The notes under the pieces were generated by a model. It made no database searches. It was not told the origin of the DNA and worked only from the letters and a program-made list of their open reading frames with translations. From Merluccius polli (Eukaryota; Chordata; Actinopteri; Gadiformes; Merlucciidae), in NCBI GenBank assembly GCA_030340625.1, contig JAOPHQ010003977.1:230001-294000 (forward strand): a DNA stretch of 64,000 nt. Direction: 5' to 3'. This document shows, one piece after another, positions 33,996 to 45,530 of the stretch (position 1 is the first letter of the stretch; each line of letters begins with the position of its first letter). A program made the translations under genes and the position numbers.

Positions 33996-34602
33996 GTTAT
34001 TTTATTTTCTAATCAGAAGTCTCCAAGCATGAAACTGTACGAGTTATGATGACTTCTCACACACAACCTGAGATGTCAAAACGTGTGGAGGGTAAGTGTT
34101 GCTCTGCCTTGCCCAAGGGCAGCTTCCCCCGATCCTTAGTCACACGCTTTCCAACCCACCCAGACTCTGTCTTCCCCTCCTGGCCAGTGACCCAGCAACC
34201 TCCAGCTGGCCTGACATTCAAGCTCCCACCGCCAATGTCTTACTGTACTCGTTCTACTGTGAAGTTAAAAACACAAAAAAACTCCTGTAACAAGAAAAAA
34301 TGAGACTTTTTTTCAAATGTACTTTCTCCCCGACCCGATTAGACGTGACAGATGTGGTTGCTGGCATTACCAAGGAAATGTTAACATATTCGGCGGTGCA
34401 CACCTTGTCTCGCGGTGTAAATGTGAACCATCTGTCCTCCAGGCAGCCATCTTCCCCTCGGATGTGAGTGGGATGGGTTATTTTCTGCTTTGGTGGTAGG
34501 CCATTTTGGCTCTCTGCGTGTCTGCGTTTGTGCCTGTTCGTGTGTGTGTGTGTGGGTATTTCCCTCTGTGTCCTTGAGCAAACACCCACACTACTCAAAG
34601 TC
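33609..34602. other. no gene seen; short microsatellites
   Basis: (TG)n at 33783-33807 and (AC)n at 33958-33994. The rest is unique-looking without a recognised frame. Confidence 0.4.
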
Positions 34603-34603
34603 T

Positions 34604-34645
<42 letters not shown>

Positions 34646-34912
34646 CTGTGCATATGCTGCCATAGGTGTGTGCGTTTGTGTGCAAGCGTGTGTGTTCATG
34701 GTTATGGTGTGAACGTGAGCTCTCTAGTGTGTCTAGACTGTTCTTCTGCTGGCGTGTGCTGTAGCAGTCAGATGCAAGCCATTGTATCCATGGTGGCAGA
34801 GAGAGAGTGGGAGAGAGAGGGAGGGAGGGAGAGGGGGAGAGAGAGAGAGAGAGATAAAGAGATAGTGAGAGAGAAAGAGATAGTGAGAGAGAGAAAGTTA
34901 GAGAGAACGAGA
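34603..34912 (+). repeat. (TG)n and (GA)n tracts
   Basis: (TG)n 34603-34645, then degenerate TG-rich sequence, then GA/GGGA-rich sequence 34797-34912. The 234-residue minus-strand open frame spans these and is an artefact of low complexity. Confidence 0.9.
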
Positions 34913-34934
34913 TAGTGAAAAGGAGAGAGAGAAG

Positions 34935-35445
34935 TGTGGTCAACCCACACACTTTCAATGATCAGACGGTTTGACTTAATAGTAAAATGATTAGGTTTTA
35001 TTTTTAATAGTGAAGTAATAACAGAAAGTAAGAAGAGCAAATAATCACAGAAAAGCATCAGCTGACGGGTCCCACAGTACGACGTGCACCTAATGCCTGT
35101 CAGAGACTGAGAGCCTTGAACAGAGTTTGCATAGAGATAATATACAATTCAGAAGTATCCGAGGAAAAAGGAGGCAGTCTCCAGACGCCAACCTTAGGCG
35201 CCAACAACTGATAGGAGGGAGAACAGGGGATTTATGATACCCTTGCCATGCACAGATATAGAAAGCAATAACTGAAGGCCGAATCCCCTGCAGACCCAGC
35301 TGTCCCAAGTCACACCGCTGTAGCCTTGAGGCCTAAGTTTACTTGGAAAGGTACTGAGTGTGCTGGCATTCACGCATTGTTAGGCAATGTGATGGACGCA
35401 GGCGAAGCATGAGTTAGCACGAGAACATAAAAGATTTCCATTACA
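34935..35445 (-). mobile_element. candidate retroelement 3' LTR
   Basis: On the minus strand the segment starts TGTAATGG and ends GACCACA, a TG...CA structure of 511 bp. It is preceded by a purine-only tract AAGGGAGGAAG like a polypurine tract. AATAAA is present near its minus-strand 3' end. Internal sequence of the element would lie to the right (from 35446) but no gag or pol frame is seen, and no partner LTR is in view. It could be a solo or partial LTR; chance resemblance is possible. Confidence 0.35.
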
Positions 35446-35770
35446 CTTCCTCCCTTATGATTAGAATTACCCATCATGATTATCACACAAACACAGAATC
35501 TAAATCCAACACTAATTCATCTGTCTGTTACAGGAGAACATCGGATACATCACATCGGATAGGATTTAAGGATTTATAATACTTCATAGCTATTAGCAGA
35601 CCATAATGCAAAAAGCTGTTTTTGCGGAACAACAGTTCCTGATAATGAATAGCAAGCAACACTTCTAATAAACAAACCTAATAACAAATGTACTTTGTTA
35701 TATACAGTATTCACATTTGGTTATCAGAAAAACGTACTTCCATTCTCATATCAGGATTTGTTGTCAGGAT

Positions 35771-35801
<31 letters not shown>

Positions 35802-35999
35802 AGGTGCTAGGTTTAAGGTGCTTGGTTTTGGGTTCTAGGTTTTAGTTTCAATGTTGCGGTGCTGGTGTGGTGGTCTGTGGCTGACAGTCTGCTGAGCTGC
35901 AGGGATACGCTGCGTGACCCACACCTGCGTCACGCACGTACGTCACCACTGCATTCTGCATATGTCAAGTCAATGTGTGTACGCCTGTACGGATGTATA
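35446..35999. other. no gene seen
   Basis: AT-rich sequence, possibly internal to the candidate LTR element, with an (AC)n run at 35775-35800. Confidence 0.35.
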
Positions 36000-36116
36000 A
36001 TACATGTGTGTGTGTTTGTGTATGTGTTTGTGAGTGCATTGCATATGTGTGTATGTGTTTGTGCCTGTACGTGTGTGTGTGTGTGTGCGTGTGCATGTGC
36101 GTGTGTGTGTGTGCAG
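36000..36116 (+). repeat. interrupted (TG)n
   Basis: TG-rich tract with TATG, TGCG and CCTG interruptions. Confidence 0.9.
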
Positions 36117-36307
36117 GGAGGGGGTATCATCTGTGGGAGGTAGCTTTGTGTGTCTCTGTGTGTGTCTGTGCATTCCACTGTGTAAGCCCCCCCATAGAGA
36201 AGCAGGTTTGAATACTGAGCTTCAATAGACATGGCATGGGCATGAGCAAGTGAGTGAGAAAGTGAGTACAATCTCAGCCAGTGAGTGCATGACTGAGTGC
36301 ATGAGTG

Positions 36308-36616
36308 CAAGGGCGTCAAGTGCAAGTGGTGGGGATGGAGGGGGGGGGGTACGCGATTATCGACGGGGGGGGGGGGGGGGGGGGCGCGATTGTCGCCGGA
36401 GGGGGGGGATCGTCAACGGGGGGATGCGCGATTGTCAATTGGGGGGGGGGGGGTCAACGTGCGCGCCTATCGCATGATTTAGACTTGACGGTTTCGTTTG
36501 AGTATGTGGGGATTTTTTCGGTCGCAATTGGTTTGCACATTTTTTAAAGTGGTGGGGACAAAATTCAAATTGTAAATAGTGGTGGGGACATGTCCCCCCC
36601 GTAATCTACGCCTATG
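36308..36616 (-). mobile_element. hAT-family relative with G-rich cassette
   Basis: Starts CAAGGGCGT and ends with the complement of CATAGGCGTAGATTACG, matching the termini of the 16804 and 27969 elements. Perfect 8-bp TSD CATGAGTG (36300-36307 and 36617-36624). It shares GTGGGGACATGTCCCC-like sequence near its right end. The interior is replaced or dominated by the G cassette (36350-36475). Length 309 bp. Confidence 0.85.
36350..36475 (+). repeat. G-rich minisatellite cassette (copy 2)
   Basis: Four units made of GCGCGATTGTCGACGG-like words followed by G tracts of 6 to 20. Variants read ATTATCGAC, ATTGTCGCC, ATCGTCAAC and ATTGTCAAT. Confidence 0.85.
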
Positions 36617-37121
36617 CATGAGTGAGTGAACAAGTAAGCGAGTGAGTGAATGAGTGAGTGACATGAATATGACATCACATTGAGGGTGTCTCCCTCCCTC
36701 TCACTACAATCATTGGTAGCTGGCACATGCCTTGCACCCCTGTTCATTCTCTCAGAAACTCTTAAAATCAAGTAGTAGTAGTAGTAGTAGTAGTTGTTGT
36801 TGTTTTTTTACTTTGTGCAACCTGCTTACCAAACTGCATTCACGCTTTATGTATCAAGTGTGGACGGCTATTATATTGTGTATTGTGTTATCAATAGCGT
36901 GGTAGCGTGTTGTGGTGTGCTGTGCTGTGTTGTGTTGCGTTGTGTTGTATTATGTGTCCTATTCTATTCTATTCTATTCTATTTGTTTGTATTCAACTCT
37001 GGTCCGTTCCATTTGTTTCTCTCTGTTTCAACATCCCCTGTCTGTTTCATGGTGAGTCTGTATGCAGTGCAGTCTCAGGTGAATGTATTGAGTGAATAGG
37101 TTGTAAATACATGCAGGGTTA
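36617..37121. other. no gene seen; small repeats
   Basis: (AGT)n/(TTG)n at 36774-36805, TGTTG/TGCTG pentamers at 36905-36950 and (TATTC)n at 36960-36983. Confidence 0.5.
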
Positions 37122-37350
37122 CAGTAAAAGTCTTGACATGGAGTCATCAGCGACAGCAGCTGAAGCAGGTTGGTATGTGCTGAAGACCACCACCGCCACA
37201 GCAGGCGGTGAGGGTGAGGGTGAGGGTGATGAAGTCCTGCTGGATCCAGATGAGACAGCCATGGTGGCGCTGACCCCTACACCTCAGGGGTCAGCGCCTC
37301 TTCCACCCCCCAGTGTGCCAGGGAACGGCTTAGCTCAATCACACACCGTT
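37122..37350 (+). CDS. candidate exon, gene unknown
   Basis: ACATGCAG precedes an open frame GYSKSLDMESSATAAEAGWY followed by VLKTTTATAGGEGEGEGDE and LLDPDETAMVALTPTPQGS. The composition is mixed and acidic and does not derive from a simple repeat until about 37350, where a tandem CCTCACCCTTACACC repeat takes over. Donor-like GTTGGT (37168) and GTGAGG (37207) occur within it. No clear end or family is recognised. It may be a real exon whose 3' border I cannot place. Confidence 0.35.
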
Positions 37351-37355
37351 CCCTC

Positions 37356-37622
37356 CTTTACTCTCCTCTTCCTCACCTTTACACCTCCACCCCTCCCATC
37401 CTCACCCGTACACCTCCATCCCTCCCTTCCTCACCCTTACACCCCTCCCTTCCTCACCTTTACACCTCCATCCCTCCCTTCCTCACCCTTACACCCCTCC
37501 CTTCCTCACCCTTACACCTCTACCCCCTGCCCGTCCTCACCCTTACACCTGCATCCCTCCCTTCCTCTCCCTTACACCTCCACCCATCCCTTCCTCGCCC
37601 GTACACCTCCACCCCTCCCTTT
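37356..37622 (+). repeat. CCTCACCCTTACACCTC minisatellite
   Basis: About ten degenerate copies of CCTTCCTCACCCTTACACC with CTCCAYCCCTC spacers. The open frame extending from 37111 to 37785 runs through it and gains most of its length here. Confidence 0.85.
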
Positions 37623-37750
37623 ACATCTTCTAATCTCTCTTCTATCATCTATCATCTCTTCTAATGTCCTTCTTGCTGTTGATATCATATTTTTCTTGGC
37701 AATATATTATATTTTGTCACAGAGGTGGTGTTTGCGTGTGTGCCTGTTTG

Positions 37751-37784
<34 letters not shown>

Positions 37785-38325
37785 ATGAACTGAATGAAAT
37801 TTTCACAAGGTGCCTCAGAACAAATACATCTGAAAAATAGTATTGGTAGCACTCCTAGCAGTAGTATAAGCTGTCGTATAGCAGCAGCCACAGTGGAGTT
37901 CGTAAACATACTTACAGTGGTGGCATTAAAATACATAGATAGTCATATAAATATATATCACCAGTAAATAAACCCCATATAGGACTGTGATCTATCATCA
38001 GTTTGCAACGATCCCGCCCCAACCGCACTCATTGCCTGTTTTTTTTCCCTTTGTGCCGTTGGTGTAAGGTTTGTCACCTGTGTTAATGAGTAAGTCTTCC
38101 CTAGTTTCTGACCCAGTTTGTCGATTTGTGTTAGGTTTGTTTCTGTCTGCGTGTTTTCATCGAGTATATCTTCCTTACGGACCTACCCTGAGTCTGATCT
38201 CTGCATTTGGGTTAGGTTATCTCCTTATCTCTGGGAGGTCTTTCTACATTCTCCTTCTCCTCTGCTCCTCCGTCTCTCCTTTCCCCTCTCCATCGATCTC
38301 CCTGTCACTCTCTCCAGTAATAACA

Positions 38326-38416
38326 CCCTCCCTCCCTCCCTCCCTCCCTCCCTCCCTCCCTCCCTCCCTCCCTCCCTCCCTCCCTCCCTCCCTCCCTCCC
38401 TCCCTCCCTCCCTCCC
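38326..38416 (+). repeat. (CCCT)n, about 23 copies
   Basis: Pure tetranucleotide. It ends CCCCAG and so forms an ideal polypyrimidine tract for a 3' splice site at 38419. Confidence 0.97.
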
Positions 38417-38419
38417 CAG

Positions 38420-38545
38420 GAGAAAGTACCTCCATAACAACCCGCCAGCCCCGTCGTGGATCAGATCAGGACCACCTGCCTCCTCATCTCCTCATCCTCA
38501 TGTCTGCCTCTCCTCTGGCCAATCAACCCACTTCTTATGAGCTCA
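38420..38545 (+). CDS. weak candidate exon
   Basis: 126 bp between CCCCAG and CTCA/GTGAAT. One frame is open (ESTSITTRQPRRGSDQDHLP start), and a second frame (RRKYLHNNPPAPSW) is nearly as long. The polypyrimidine tract is a microsatellite, so the splice signal may be accidental. Confidence 0.15.
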
Positions 38546-38578
38546 GTGAATAGAACTGCTATCAGGGTTTACATGATG

Positions 38579-38582
<4 letters not shown>

Positions 38583-38671
<89 letters not shown>
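38583..38671 (+). repeat. (GA)n, about 45 copies
   Basis: An essentially pure run between TGTATAT and TGACAAAA. Confidence 0.97.
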
Positions 38672-38675
<4 letters not shown>

Positions 38676-38756
38676 AAAATTTACTTGAGAGATTCAAGCG
38701 AGAGAAAGAGATGGAAGGAGAGAGAGCAGAAAGGACAGACAAGGTTCAGTGCATTG

Positions 38757-38960
38757 AGGAGTTCAGTGTGAAGAAGGAGATAGGAGCAGCAGGAGGAATG
38801 GATGGGAGGAGGGAGAGGAGGGGGAGGAGGAGCCACAGGAGCCTGTTGTAGATGCTGACCCCAAGGGGTCCCAGACATCGCAAGCCAGTAATGGGGGTCC
38901 CCCATCCAACCAGACACTGACTGATGTCCAATCACCAGAAGGGAATTCACCTCCCTGTCT
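38757..38960 (+). CDS. weak candidate coding segment
   Basis: An open frame with an acidic stretch (GWEEGEEGEEEPQEP) continues into VVDADPKGSQTSQASNGG and QTLTDVQSPEGNSPP before low-complexity serine/leucine sequence. GCCACAG/GAG (38837) could be an acceptor, but the tract before it is purine-rich. The serine/proline-rich composition would suit a disordered region of a protein. Nothing is recognised. Confidence 0.25.
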
Positions 38961-39124
38961 CTCACTCCATCCATCAACCTCCCTCACCCCCCCTCTCTCC
39001 TCACGCTCCCTTGTCTTCATCTTCTGCCTCGTTCGCTTGTTCTGCTCTCTCTCTGAACATCTATCTTTGTACCTTCGATCCCATTGTTTCTGTTCTTTTT
39101 TTCAGACTCTTTCTCTCTCATTAG

Positions 39125-39127
<3 letters not shown>

Positions 39128-39184
<57 letters not shown>
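39128..39184 (+). repeat. (CT)n microsatellite
   Basis: About 28 CT repeats followed by a C run. Confidence 0.97.
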
Positions 39185-39187
<3 letters not shown>

Positions 39188-39295
39188 CCCCCCCTGTGGT
39201 CAAGGGAGGGGGAAGATGGAGATTGATGTGCTAGATAGTAGAATGAGAGAGACCGTAATAGACATGCTACAGACAGTAATAGGCAGGTATAAATT

Positions 39296-39350
39296 GGTGG
39301 ACACTTTGATCCAAAGTGTCTTACAACACCATGAGTGCATACATTTTTTG
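39296..39350 (-). mobile_element. SINE or LINE tail fragment
   Basis: GGTGGACACTTTGATCCAAA and GTCTTACAACACCATGAGTG resemble the inverted fish SINE tail (AGCAGACGCTTTTATCCAAA type). Confidence 0.45.
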
Positions 39351-39352
39351 CT

Positions 39353-39475
<123 letters not shown>

Positions 39476-39559
39476 AGAGAGCAAGAGAGAGAGAGTGAGA
39501 CTCATACCATCACAAAGCCCTAACGAGTCCCCTCTGTCAACTGGTCCTGCAGTTAACGC

Positions 39560-40102
39560 AAACCAACAGTCCAAACAAAACCCAGCCCCACGACAATTAC
39601 AGCATAACACAGAAAATTCGACCCAATGAAATTATCAAAAAACAAAAAGACAATTATCTAAACTATCGGTCAACCCTCACAAAAACCCAGTCTAAACTTG
39701 AATGCTATTTGGCTCTAAATAGATCATACACCATGGCAGATTACCTGACCATGGTGACAGACAAAAAACTAAGAAAAACATTGACAATGTACAGACTCAG
39801 TGAGCACAGCCTGGCCGTAGAAAAAACCCGCCACAGGCAGAGCTGGCTGCCTAGAGAGGACAGGCTGTGCTCTCACTGCAATACAGGAGTGGTGGAGACA
39901 GAGCTGCACTTCCTATAACATAATGTCCCAAATATCAAAATATTAGAACCAATTTTTTCCCCAAATTCAGCAGTATTCTCCCTAACTTCCACAGCCGCAG
40001 CCCAGAGCAAAAGCTGCCCTCCCTGTTAGGAGAACAACAGGAGGTCATACGTGTAGCAGCCTGCCACAGCCTGAGAGACGGCCAAGACAGTACACACCAG
40101 TA
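39560..40102 (+). pseudogene. non-LTR retrotransposon ORF2 C-terminus, degraded
   Basis: An open stretch from about 39560 (KTQPHDNYSITQKIRP) runs through YRLSEHSLAVEKTRHRQSW, LPREDRLCSHCNTG and VETELHFL to a TAA at 39916. After a short frameshifted part it resumes as KFSSILPNFHSRSPEQKLPS and EQQEVIRVAACHSLRDG to TAA 40102. CSHC...ELHFL is the zinc-knuckle-like motif after the reverse transcriptase domain of fish LINEs. The reverse transcriptase domain itself is absent (5' truncation), as is typical for dead LINE copies. Confidence 0.75.
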
Positions 40103-40362
40103 ATGTTCAATGTTCATGTTTGTTTACGTTCATGTAAGTTTGTACACACACATGCATCAAACACACACACACACATGATTAATATGTCTTTATTACATGT
40201 ATTTATTACAGTCTCAGTGGTCTTATTTGATATGTGTTCTATTTATGTCCATGTAAAAGTATTGTTTGTAAAATATCTTTGTCATGCTTTGGCAACACAA
40301 ATGTAAATTCTGTCATGCCAATAAAGCTGAATTGAATTGAATTGAATTGAATTGAATTGAAA
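40103..40362 (+). mobile_element. LINE 3' UTR with (GAATT)n tail
   Basis: Continues from the ORF relic, contains CA-rich sequence, and ends ATGCCAATAAAGCTGAATTG followed by about five GAATT repeats. The AATAAA plus short tandem tail is the classic end of a LINE insertion. Confidence 0.75.
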
Positions 40363-40863
40363 GAGATACAGACAGCCAGACACTGGATTTTTCTGTGTCA
40401 GCCAATCAGATCCACTGCTGACTGCCGCTCTCTGATGGAAGAGTGAAGGGTTTAAAGATGGCGGGGGGGGGGGGGGGGGGGGGGCATTTGAATAGCTAGC
40501 AGGAGCTAACTCACATTACAATGGTGAGTCTTCAGTCCATGTCTATCATGTTGTGGGCTTTACTGGTTTTCTGCCCGCCTCTGTAACAGTCAGCAACATA
40601 TACGTAGTATGCACAAATACTTACTCCTCACACACGCAGATACACACACACACACACACACACACACTATCATACACATCAAAATACAGTGCAAATATGC
40701 GATACACACAAAACAAAATGTACACACAGTCACACACACACAAACTAAACTCTGGTGACAGCACCGTGTCATTTCCTCTCAGCAACTGTGGCACTCCCTG
40801 CCCAGAGTCAGCCAACATCTGTCACACACACACACACATTCTCTCTACAGACATTGCAGACAT

Positions 40864-40899
<36 letters not shown>

Positions 40900-41410
40900 C
40901 GGTTTCCTGAGCAAGACCGATGTTGACATGTTTATGCTGTGCCATTAAATATTAGCATCCCCTCCTAATGTTTAGGATCATATTTATTCATTCCCATATC
41001 GCTTGCAGCTACGTCTCTGTGTGCATCTCCGTCCTGTATTTTAATAGCACTTGTTACTACGTACTTTCCGCCCGCTTGACAGGCAGAATACGTTGGTGTG
41101 GCTGACTCATCAGGCGCACCTCCCGCTACTGCTGACTCGCAGAGAAACTTAGGAGAGATGGGGACTAACCGGGGTTGACGTGAGGGTGGTGGAGGACCTC
41201 CGGCATCTGCCGGTAACTGCATGGATCTCGACACACAAACTTTATGTAGGGCTAACATTACGTATGTATGTATGGCTAGTGTAGTGTCGCATGTATTGTT
41301 AAAGTTACACGTGTATCTGATGTTATGTACATGCTCAGCTAACACGACGTATAGCAAAAGCTGAAAACTATGTGTCCCGCAAAACCTCCTCTAGTTGCAG
41401 TTGTAATTTT
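40363..41410. other. gene-free stretch with microsatellites
   Basis: A G run (about 40464-40484) after AAGATGGC, (AC)n tracts at 40638-40668, 40822-40840 and 40866-40897. The rest is unassigned. Confidence 0.4.
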
Positions 41411-41672
41411 GGTAACACATATTCACCATGAACTAGTTGCTAAGATCGTAATTTATGTACAACAACTTCCTTACTTACTATCAATAAGCAGTAATTAGGA
41501 GGTTATTGAGGGAAACTCTAATATTGAAGTTAATGGCCTAGTAGTTGTAGAACATGGTCATGCAGAATAATGCATTAATAAGTGCTTTATAATGACTAAT
41601 AAAGAGCCAATATGCGTGCTTATAGGCAACTAGTTAATGGTGAATATGTGGTCCCTAATCTAAAGTGTTACC
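41411..41672. mobile_element. hAT-like MITE with 8-bp TSD
   Basis: Left GGTAACACATATTCACCAT; right-end complement GGTAACACTTTAGATTAGGG then ACCACATATTCACCAT, so the left arm has lost about 15 bp. Both arms continue to AACTAGTTGC. Perfect 8-bp direct repeats GTAATTTT (41403-41410 and 41673-41680). It contains the fish repeat words TAATAAGTGCTTTATAATGA. There is no coding frame. Confidence 0.85.
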
Positions 41673-43190
41673 GTAATTTTAATTACATTAACTGTGTATT
41701 CATTAAAAAGAGTGTAGGCTGTCACAGGTTGTGGTTGGGAGAATATATTCAGTTATTGGAAATGGCGAGATGGTGCAAGCCGAGCAGATGTAACACTCAA
41801 CAGATGTAACACCCACCCAGCCCCAGAGTCTAACCAGTCTGACTCAGGCCAGATGAGGCTGTAAACCAGCTATCAACCACACACACTCCACATATTTAGT
41901 CAGTTCATTATTATTTGTGTAGTTTTTTCGGGGACTTTGTTTCCTGAGCGGTATTAATCTAAACACATGAGAGAAAAGGTTAGGGACGCTTAGTATCACA
42001 ACAAAGTTACAGACACTAAGTATCCCAACAAAGCCATGGCTTCGCACAGAGCACCAGATGTACAGCATTTCACTCTTCACTGACTTTTAGATGCCTTCCG
42101 TTCATTCTCAAATAATCACTTTTTAACGACTTCTGGACTCAACTGAGCCACACAAACAACAAGTCTTCAGTCCGTCAGTCGCAGCACACACGCACGCGTG
42201 CCCGTACGCTCGCACAAACACACACTCACACATACACACACACACACACCTCCTTTTGTCTGTCTACAGCCATTGCAGTACAATCACAGGCTGAGTGTTA
42301 TTTCGTCAGTTGCTCTTTTTCATACCTTTTTATAGCTTCAATAACCTGTTGGGATTCATGTTCAAACAAACAACCTATCAACTACACAAACAAACAAATG
42401 TCTGATGTGTTGCATTCTGGGTACGGATCCACCATTTTGCAACTAATTACTGTAATTCTAACAGTGTGACAGTTTTTAATCTCACATAAAAATCGATTCC
42501 ATTGAGTTATTCCGTTATAATAAATCAGTTGGACGACTGCAGTTCGAACCAAACAAATTAAATTAAACCAAGTCAAGAATTTCTACCAATGATATTTTAG
42601 CATAAAGAACTGCTGAACCAGCAGTACTGATAAAATCCTGCTGAGCTCGTCCGACTAACATCTGAATAATTTAGGACAGCACAACAGCATCAATTGTAGA
42701 TCAGATCTTCTTTATAAATACAGGTCACACATAAAGTCCTCTACTCTAGGAAACGGCTCGTGAAGGAGGACATTTTTCTCCCTTGTTTCCGTTCTGTTCG
42801 CTGAGGAACTGTGTGCCAGCTAACTGCATTGTCTCGGTTGGGGTAGCCGACGATTGGCCTCGTGGGCCAGAAAAAAAAGAAAAAAAAACCTGCGACAGTT
42901 TCAGGGCTTCCCGAAAGGAAAATAAACACCATAAAACAAGCGACCACCAGATCAGATATGATTGAACGTCCAGATAAACACCTCCTCGAGCAGAAGTCCG
43001 CCCGCGATTTCTTCTTTAAATGGGTTGTGTTCAATTCAAAGTCAACAAGTCGCTCCGAGAGCAGAGAAAGGAGCATTTCTCTAAACCCATATCAGATTCC
43101 TAAGACCCTGCAGCTCCCAATCCCTCACTCTCCCTCAGATCCTTAATCTTCTCCTCCTAGCTGTGTCATCTCTCTACCCCTCTGCTGAGG
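41673..43190. other. no gene seen
   Basis: Unique-looking sequence with short CA runs near 42215-42250. None of the open frames is recognisable. Confidence 0.4.
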
Positions 43191-43368
43191 CAGAGGCGGG
43201 CCGTACTATGAGGCAAACCAGGCAATTGCCTGGAGCCCCCGCGTCCATGGGGCCCCCAAAATACGTAGATCCAGGGTGTGTTACGATCGCGTGTGTTATG
43301 ATCCCCCCCCCCCCCCCCCCCCCCTGTCGGCAATCGCGCCCCCCCCACCCGTCGACAATCGCGCACGC

Positions 43369-43422
<54 letters not shown>

Positions 43423-43462
43423 CTGTTTGCCTGGAGCCCCCAAATAGCTAAGATCGACACTG
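43191..43462. mobile_element. hAT element with C-rich cassette
   Basis: CA...TG termini (CAGAGGCGGGCC; right complement CAGTGTCGATC) with a perfect 8-bp TSD TGCTGAGG (43183-43190 and 43463-43470). The sequence GCCTGGAGCCCCC occurs near both ends. The middle is the G/C cassette with C runs of about 22 and 50. Length 272 bp, no coding frame. Confidence 0.85.
43280..43422 (+). repeat. C-rich minisatellite cassette (copy 3)
   Basis: GGGTGTGTTACGATCGCG, then C-run, then TGTCGGCAATCGCGCCCC, GTCGACAATCGCGCACGCAC and a very long C run. It is the complement of the G cassette at 36350. Confidence 0.85.
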
Positions 43463-43470
43463 TGCTGAGG

Positions 43471-44061
43471 AAGGTGTGTCTATCTCTCCATATCTTCTTC
43501 ATAGCCCCCCCCCCCCCCCCACACCGGGAGACAGAGAGAGAGAGAGAGAGAGAGAGGTTCAGATAGTGTAGGATGGAGAATTCAGAGCAGACTCTGTGTG
43601 TGCTTCTGATTCAGATCTCTCTTTCTATGTCTATTTCTTAGAGTATTCAGGGCTGTTGCAGGCCCGAGATAAAATCTGATGTTCACATTTGTATATCTGT
43701 GTAATGTGTTTTTGTAATGTGTACAGTAGATACGTAATGCACTACAGATGTGTAAGTGTCTAAAAGTAATGCACGCTGCGGGGGCTAAGAAGAAGGGGTT
43801 TGACATTTTTACATGCACACCTTGGAGTGGATTATCCCACTTATACCATGGCCACTTGGTATAAGTCATCAGTCAAATCACAAATCATTAAAAATATAAG
43901 GGTGTTGATTCATATTTTGGGGTAATTCTGTCTCAAGATTACAGCTTTTAGCTCGCACTACTTTTTGTGTTCCTGGAAACAAACGGCAAATGACCGGAGA
44001 AATATATGGGTCTGACTAATGCCTAATGTCAGTTAACATGAGATTCATATGGAATGTAACA
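43471..44061. other. no gene seen
   Basis: C16 and (GA)n at 43505-43555, then unassigned sequence. Confidence 0.4.
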
Positions 44062-44558
44062 ACCTGGCAACGTTACCTTATTACTCCAGTAAATAGAGAC
44101 GATCTTAGTAACGACATGGCAACGTTACCTTATTACTCCAGTAAATAGAGACGACCTTAGTAACGACATGGCAACGTTACCTTATTACTCCAGTAAATAG
44201 AGACGACCTTAGTAACGACATGGCAACGTTACCTTATTACTCCAGTAAATAGAGACGATCTTAGTAACGACCTGGCAACGTTACCTTATTACTCCAGTAA
44301 ATAGAGACGACCTTAGTAACGACCTGGCAACGTTACCTTATTACTCCAGTAAATAGAGACGACCTTAGTAACGACATGGCAACGTTACCTTATTACTCCA
44401 GTAAATAGAGACGACCTTAGTAACGACATGGCAACGTTACCTTATTACTCCAGTAAATAGAGACGATCTTAGTAACGACATGGCAACGTTACCTTATTAC
44501 TCCAGTAAATAGAGACGACCTTAGTAACGACATGGTAACGTTGCCTTATTACTCCAGT
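44062..44558 (+). repeat. 52-bp minisatellite, about 9.5 copies
   Basis: The unit contains GGCAACGTTACCTTATTACT, CCAGTAAATAGAGACGA and CCTTAGTAACGACAT. Units differ only by C/T (GATCTT or GACCTT) and ACATGG or ACCTGG. Very high identity indicates recent expansion. Confidence 0.95.
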
Positions 44559-45384
44559 GAGAATACCTTATATATCTTAAATAGGAATAATGAAGAACAC
44601 ACTTGAACAAATGACAATGAAATACCGATGGAACTAGTTCTATTAAGTTTTGTATTCATTGTTTTCTTTTGGTTCGCCTTTTCTAAACTATAAAAAAAAT
44701 GTTATGGAGTTAAATACAGGGCATGAAACCCCACAAACCCACTGGCCGCAGATTGATACTTCCTAAAGATTGTAATTATGTTTTACAATATATAAAGATG
44801 AAAGGGAAAGATATTACCTCAGAACCACTCATAAGTTCTCCCTGTGCTGCTATTAGAGCTTCCCACTACCTACTGCCTATCATACATTAATGGATTTGTC
44901 AGAAATAACTGTAGGAAATAACAGCGGCCATTTTCCTCCTGTGGTTTCTGATTAGTCCCCTGGTACACGCTTTGACTTTCTCCACCAATCACAGTTCAGC
45001 TTCAGCTCAATGACTTTGGTGCTTGAAAATCGAGTTTTGTACCTGTAATTTCACCCGGCCCATTTCAAGGCTTTCTCTTTTTCGCTCTTTCTGGTTCTGT
45101 CAATACTCAGACCAAGTCTTGCTTGGGTGGTTTGTATCGTTTGGCTGCTTCATGACCCCAAGCTTGACATGAACAATAGACGCCTGATGACCTGAAATTA
45201 TCTTGTGGAATTTTCCGTTACCGACCGTAATACTTTTTTCTTTTGTCCTTTACAGCAGGGTGTCCAATTTCCTAATGTAGCAGTAACAGAACAACACAAA
45301 CACTTGATTACTGGTATTTGGCTGGTATTCAGTGTCTTTGGACTACTGCTACGATGTTAGTATGAAGAATGCAAGTACAAAGTG
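44559..45384. other. no gene seen
   Basis: AT-rich unique-looking sequence. Confidence 0.4.
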
Positions 45385-45530
45385 GGGCAGAATAGTGTGT
45401 CATGGCCAGAGTGTTTCCCCAACGGCCCCGGCCTTCCTGTAGGCTGAGATGCCTACCTGCTCCTTAATTACCTGTGCCTAATACTCTGTAAGTCGCTTTG
45501 GATAAAAGTGTCTACTGCTAAATGACTAAC
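45385..45530 (+). mobile_element. tRNA-derived SINE, family A, forward with tail
   Basis: CTTCCTGTAGGCTGAGATGC, CTACCTGCTCCTTAATTACC, then CTGTAAGTCGCTTTGGATAA and AAGTGTCTACTGCTAAATGA. This copy best shows the family's 3' tail. Confidence 0.8.

Noticed and set aside
34254..34958. 234-residue open frame on the minus strand
   Set aside because: It is built from (CA)n and (GA)n translations (T/H and S/L runs); the remaining parts show no domain.
37356..37785. Proline/leucine-rich extension of the 37111 open frame
   Set aside because: Produced by the CCTCACCCTTACACC minisatellite and a (TG)n run; only the first part up to about 37350 is kept as a candidate.
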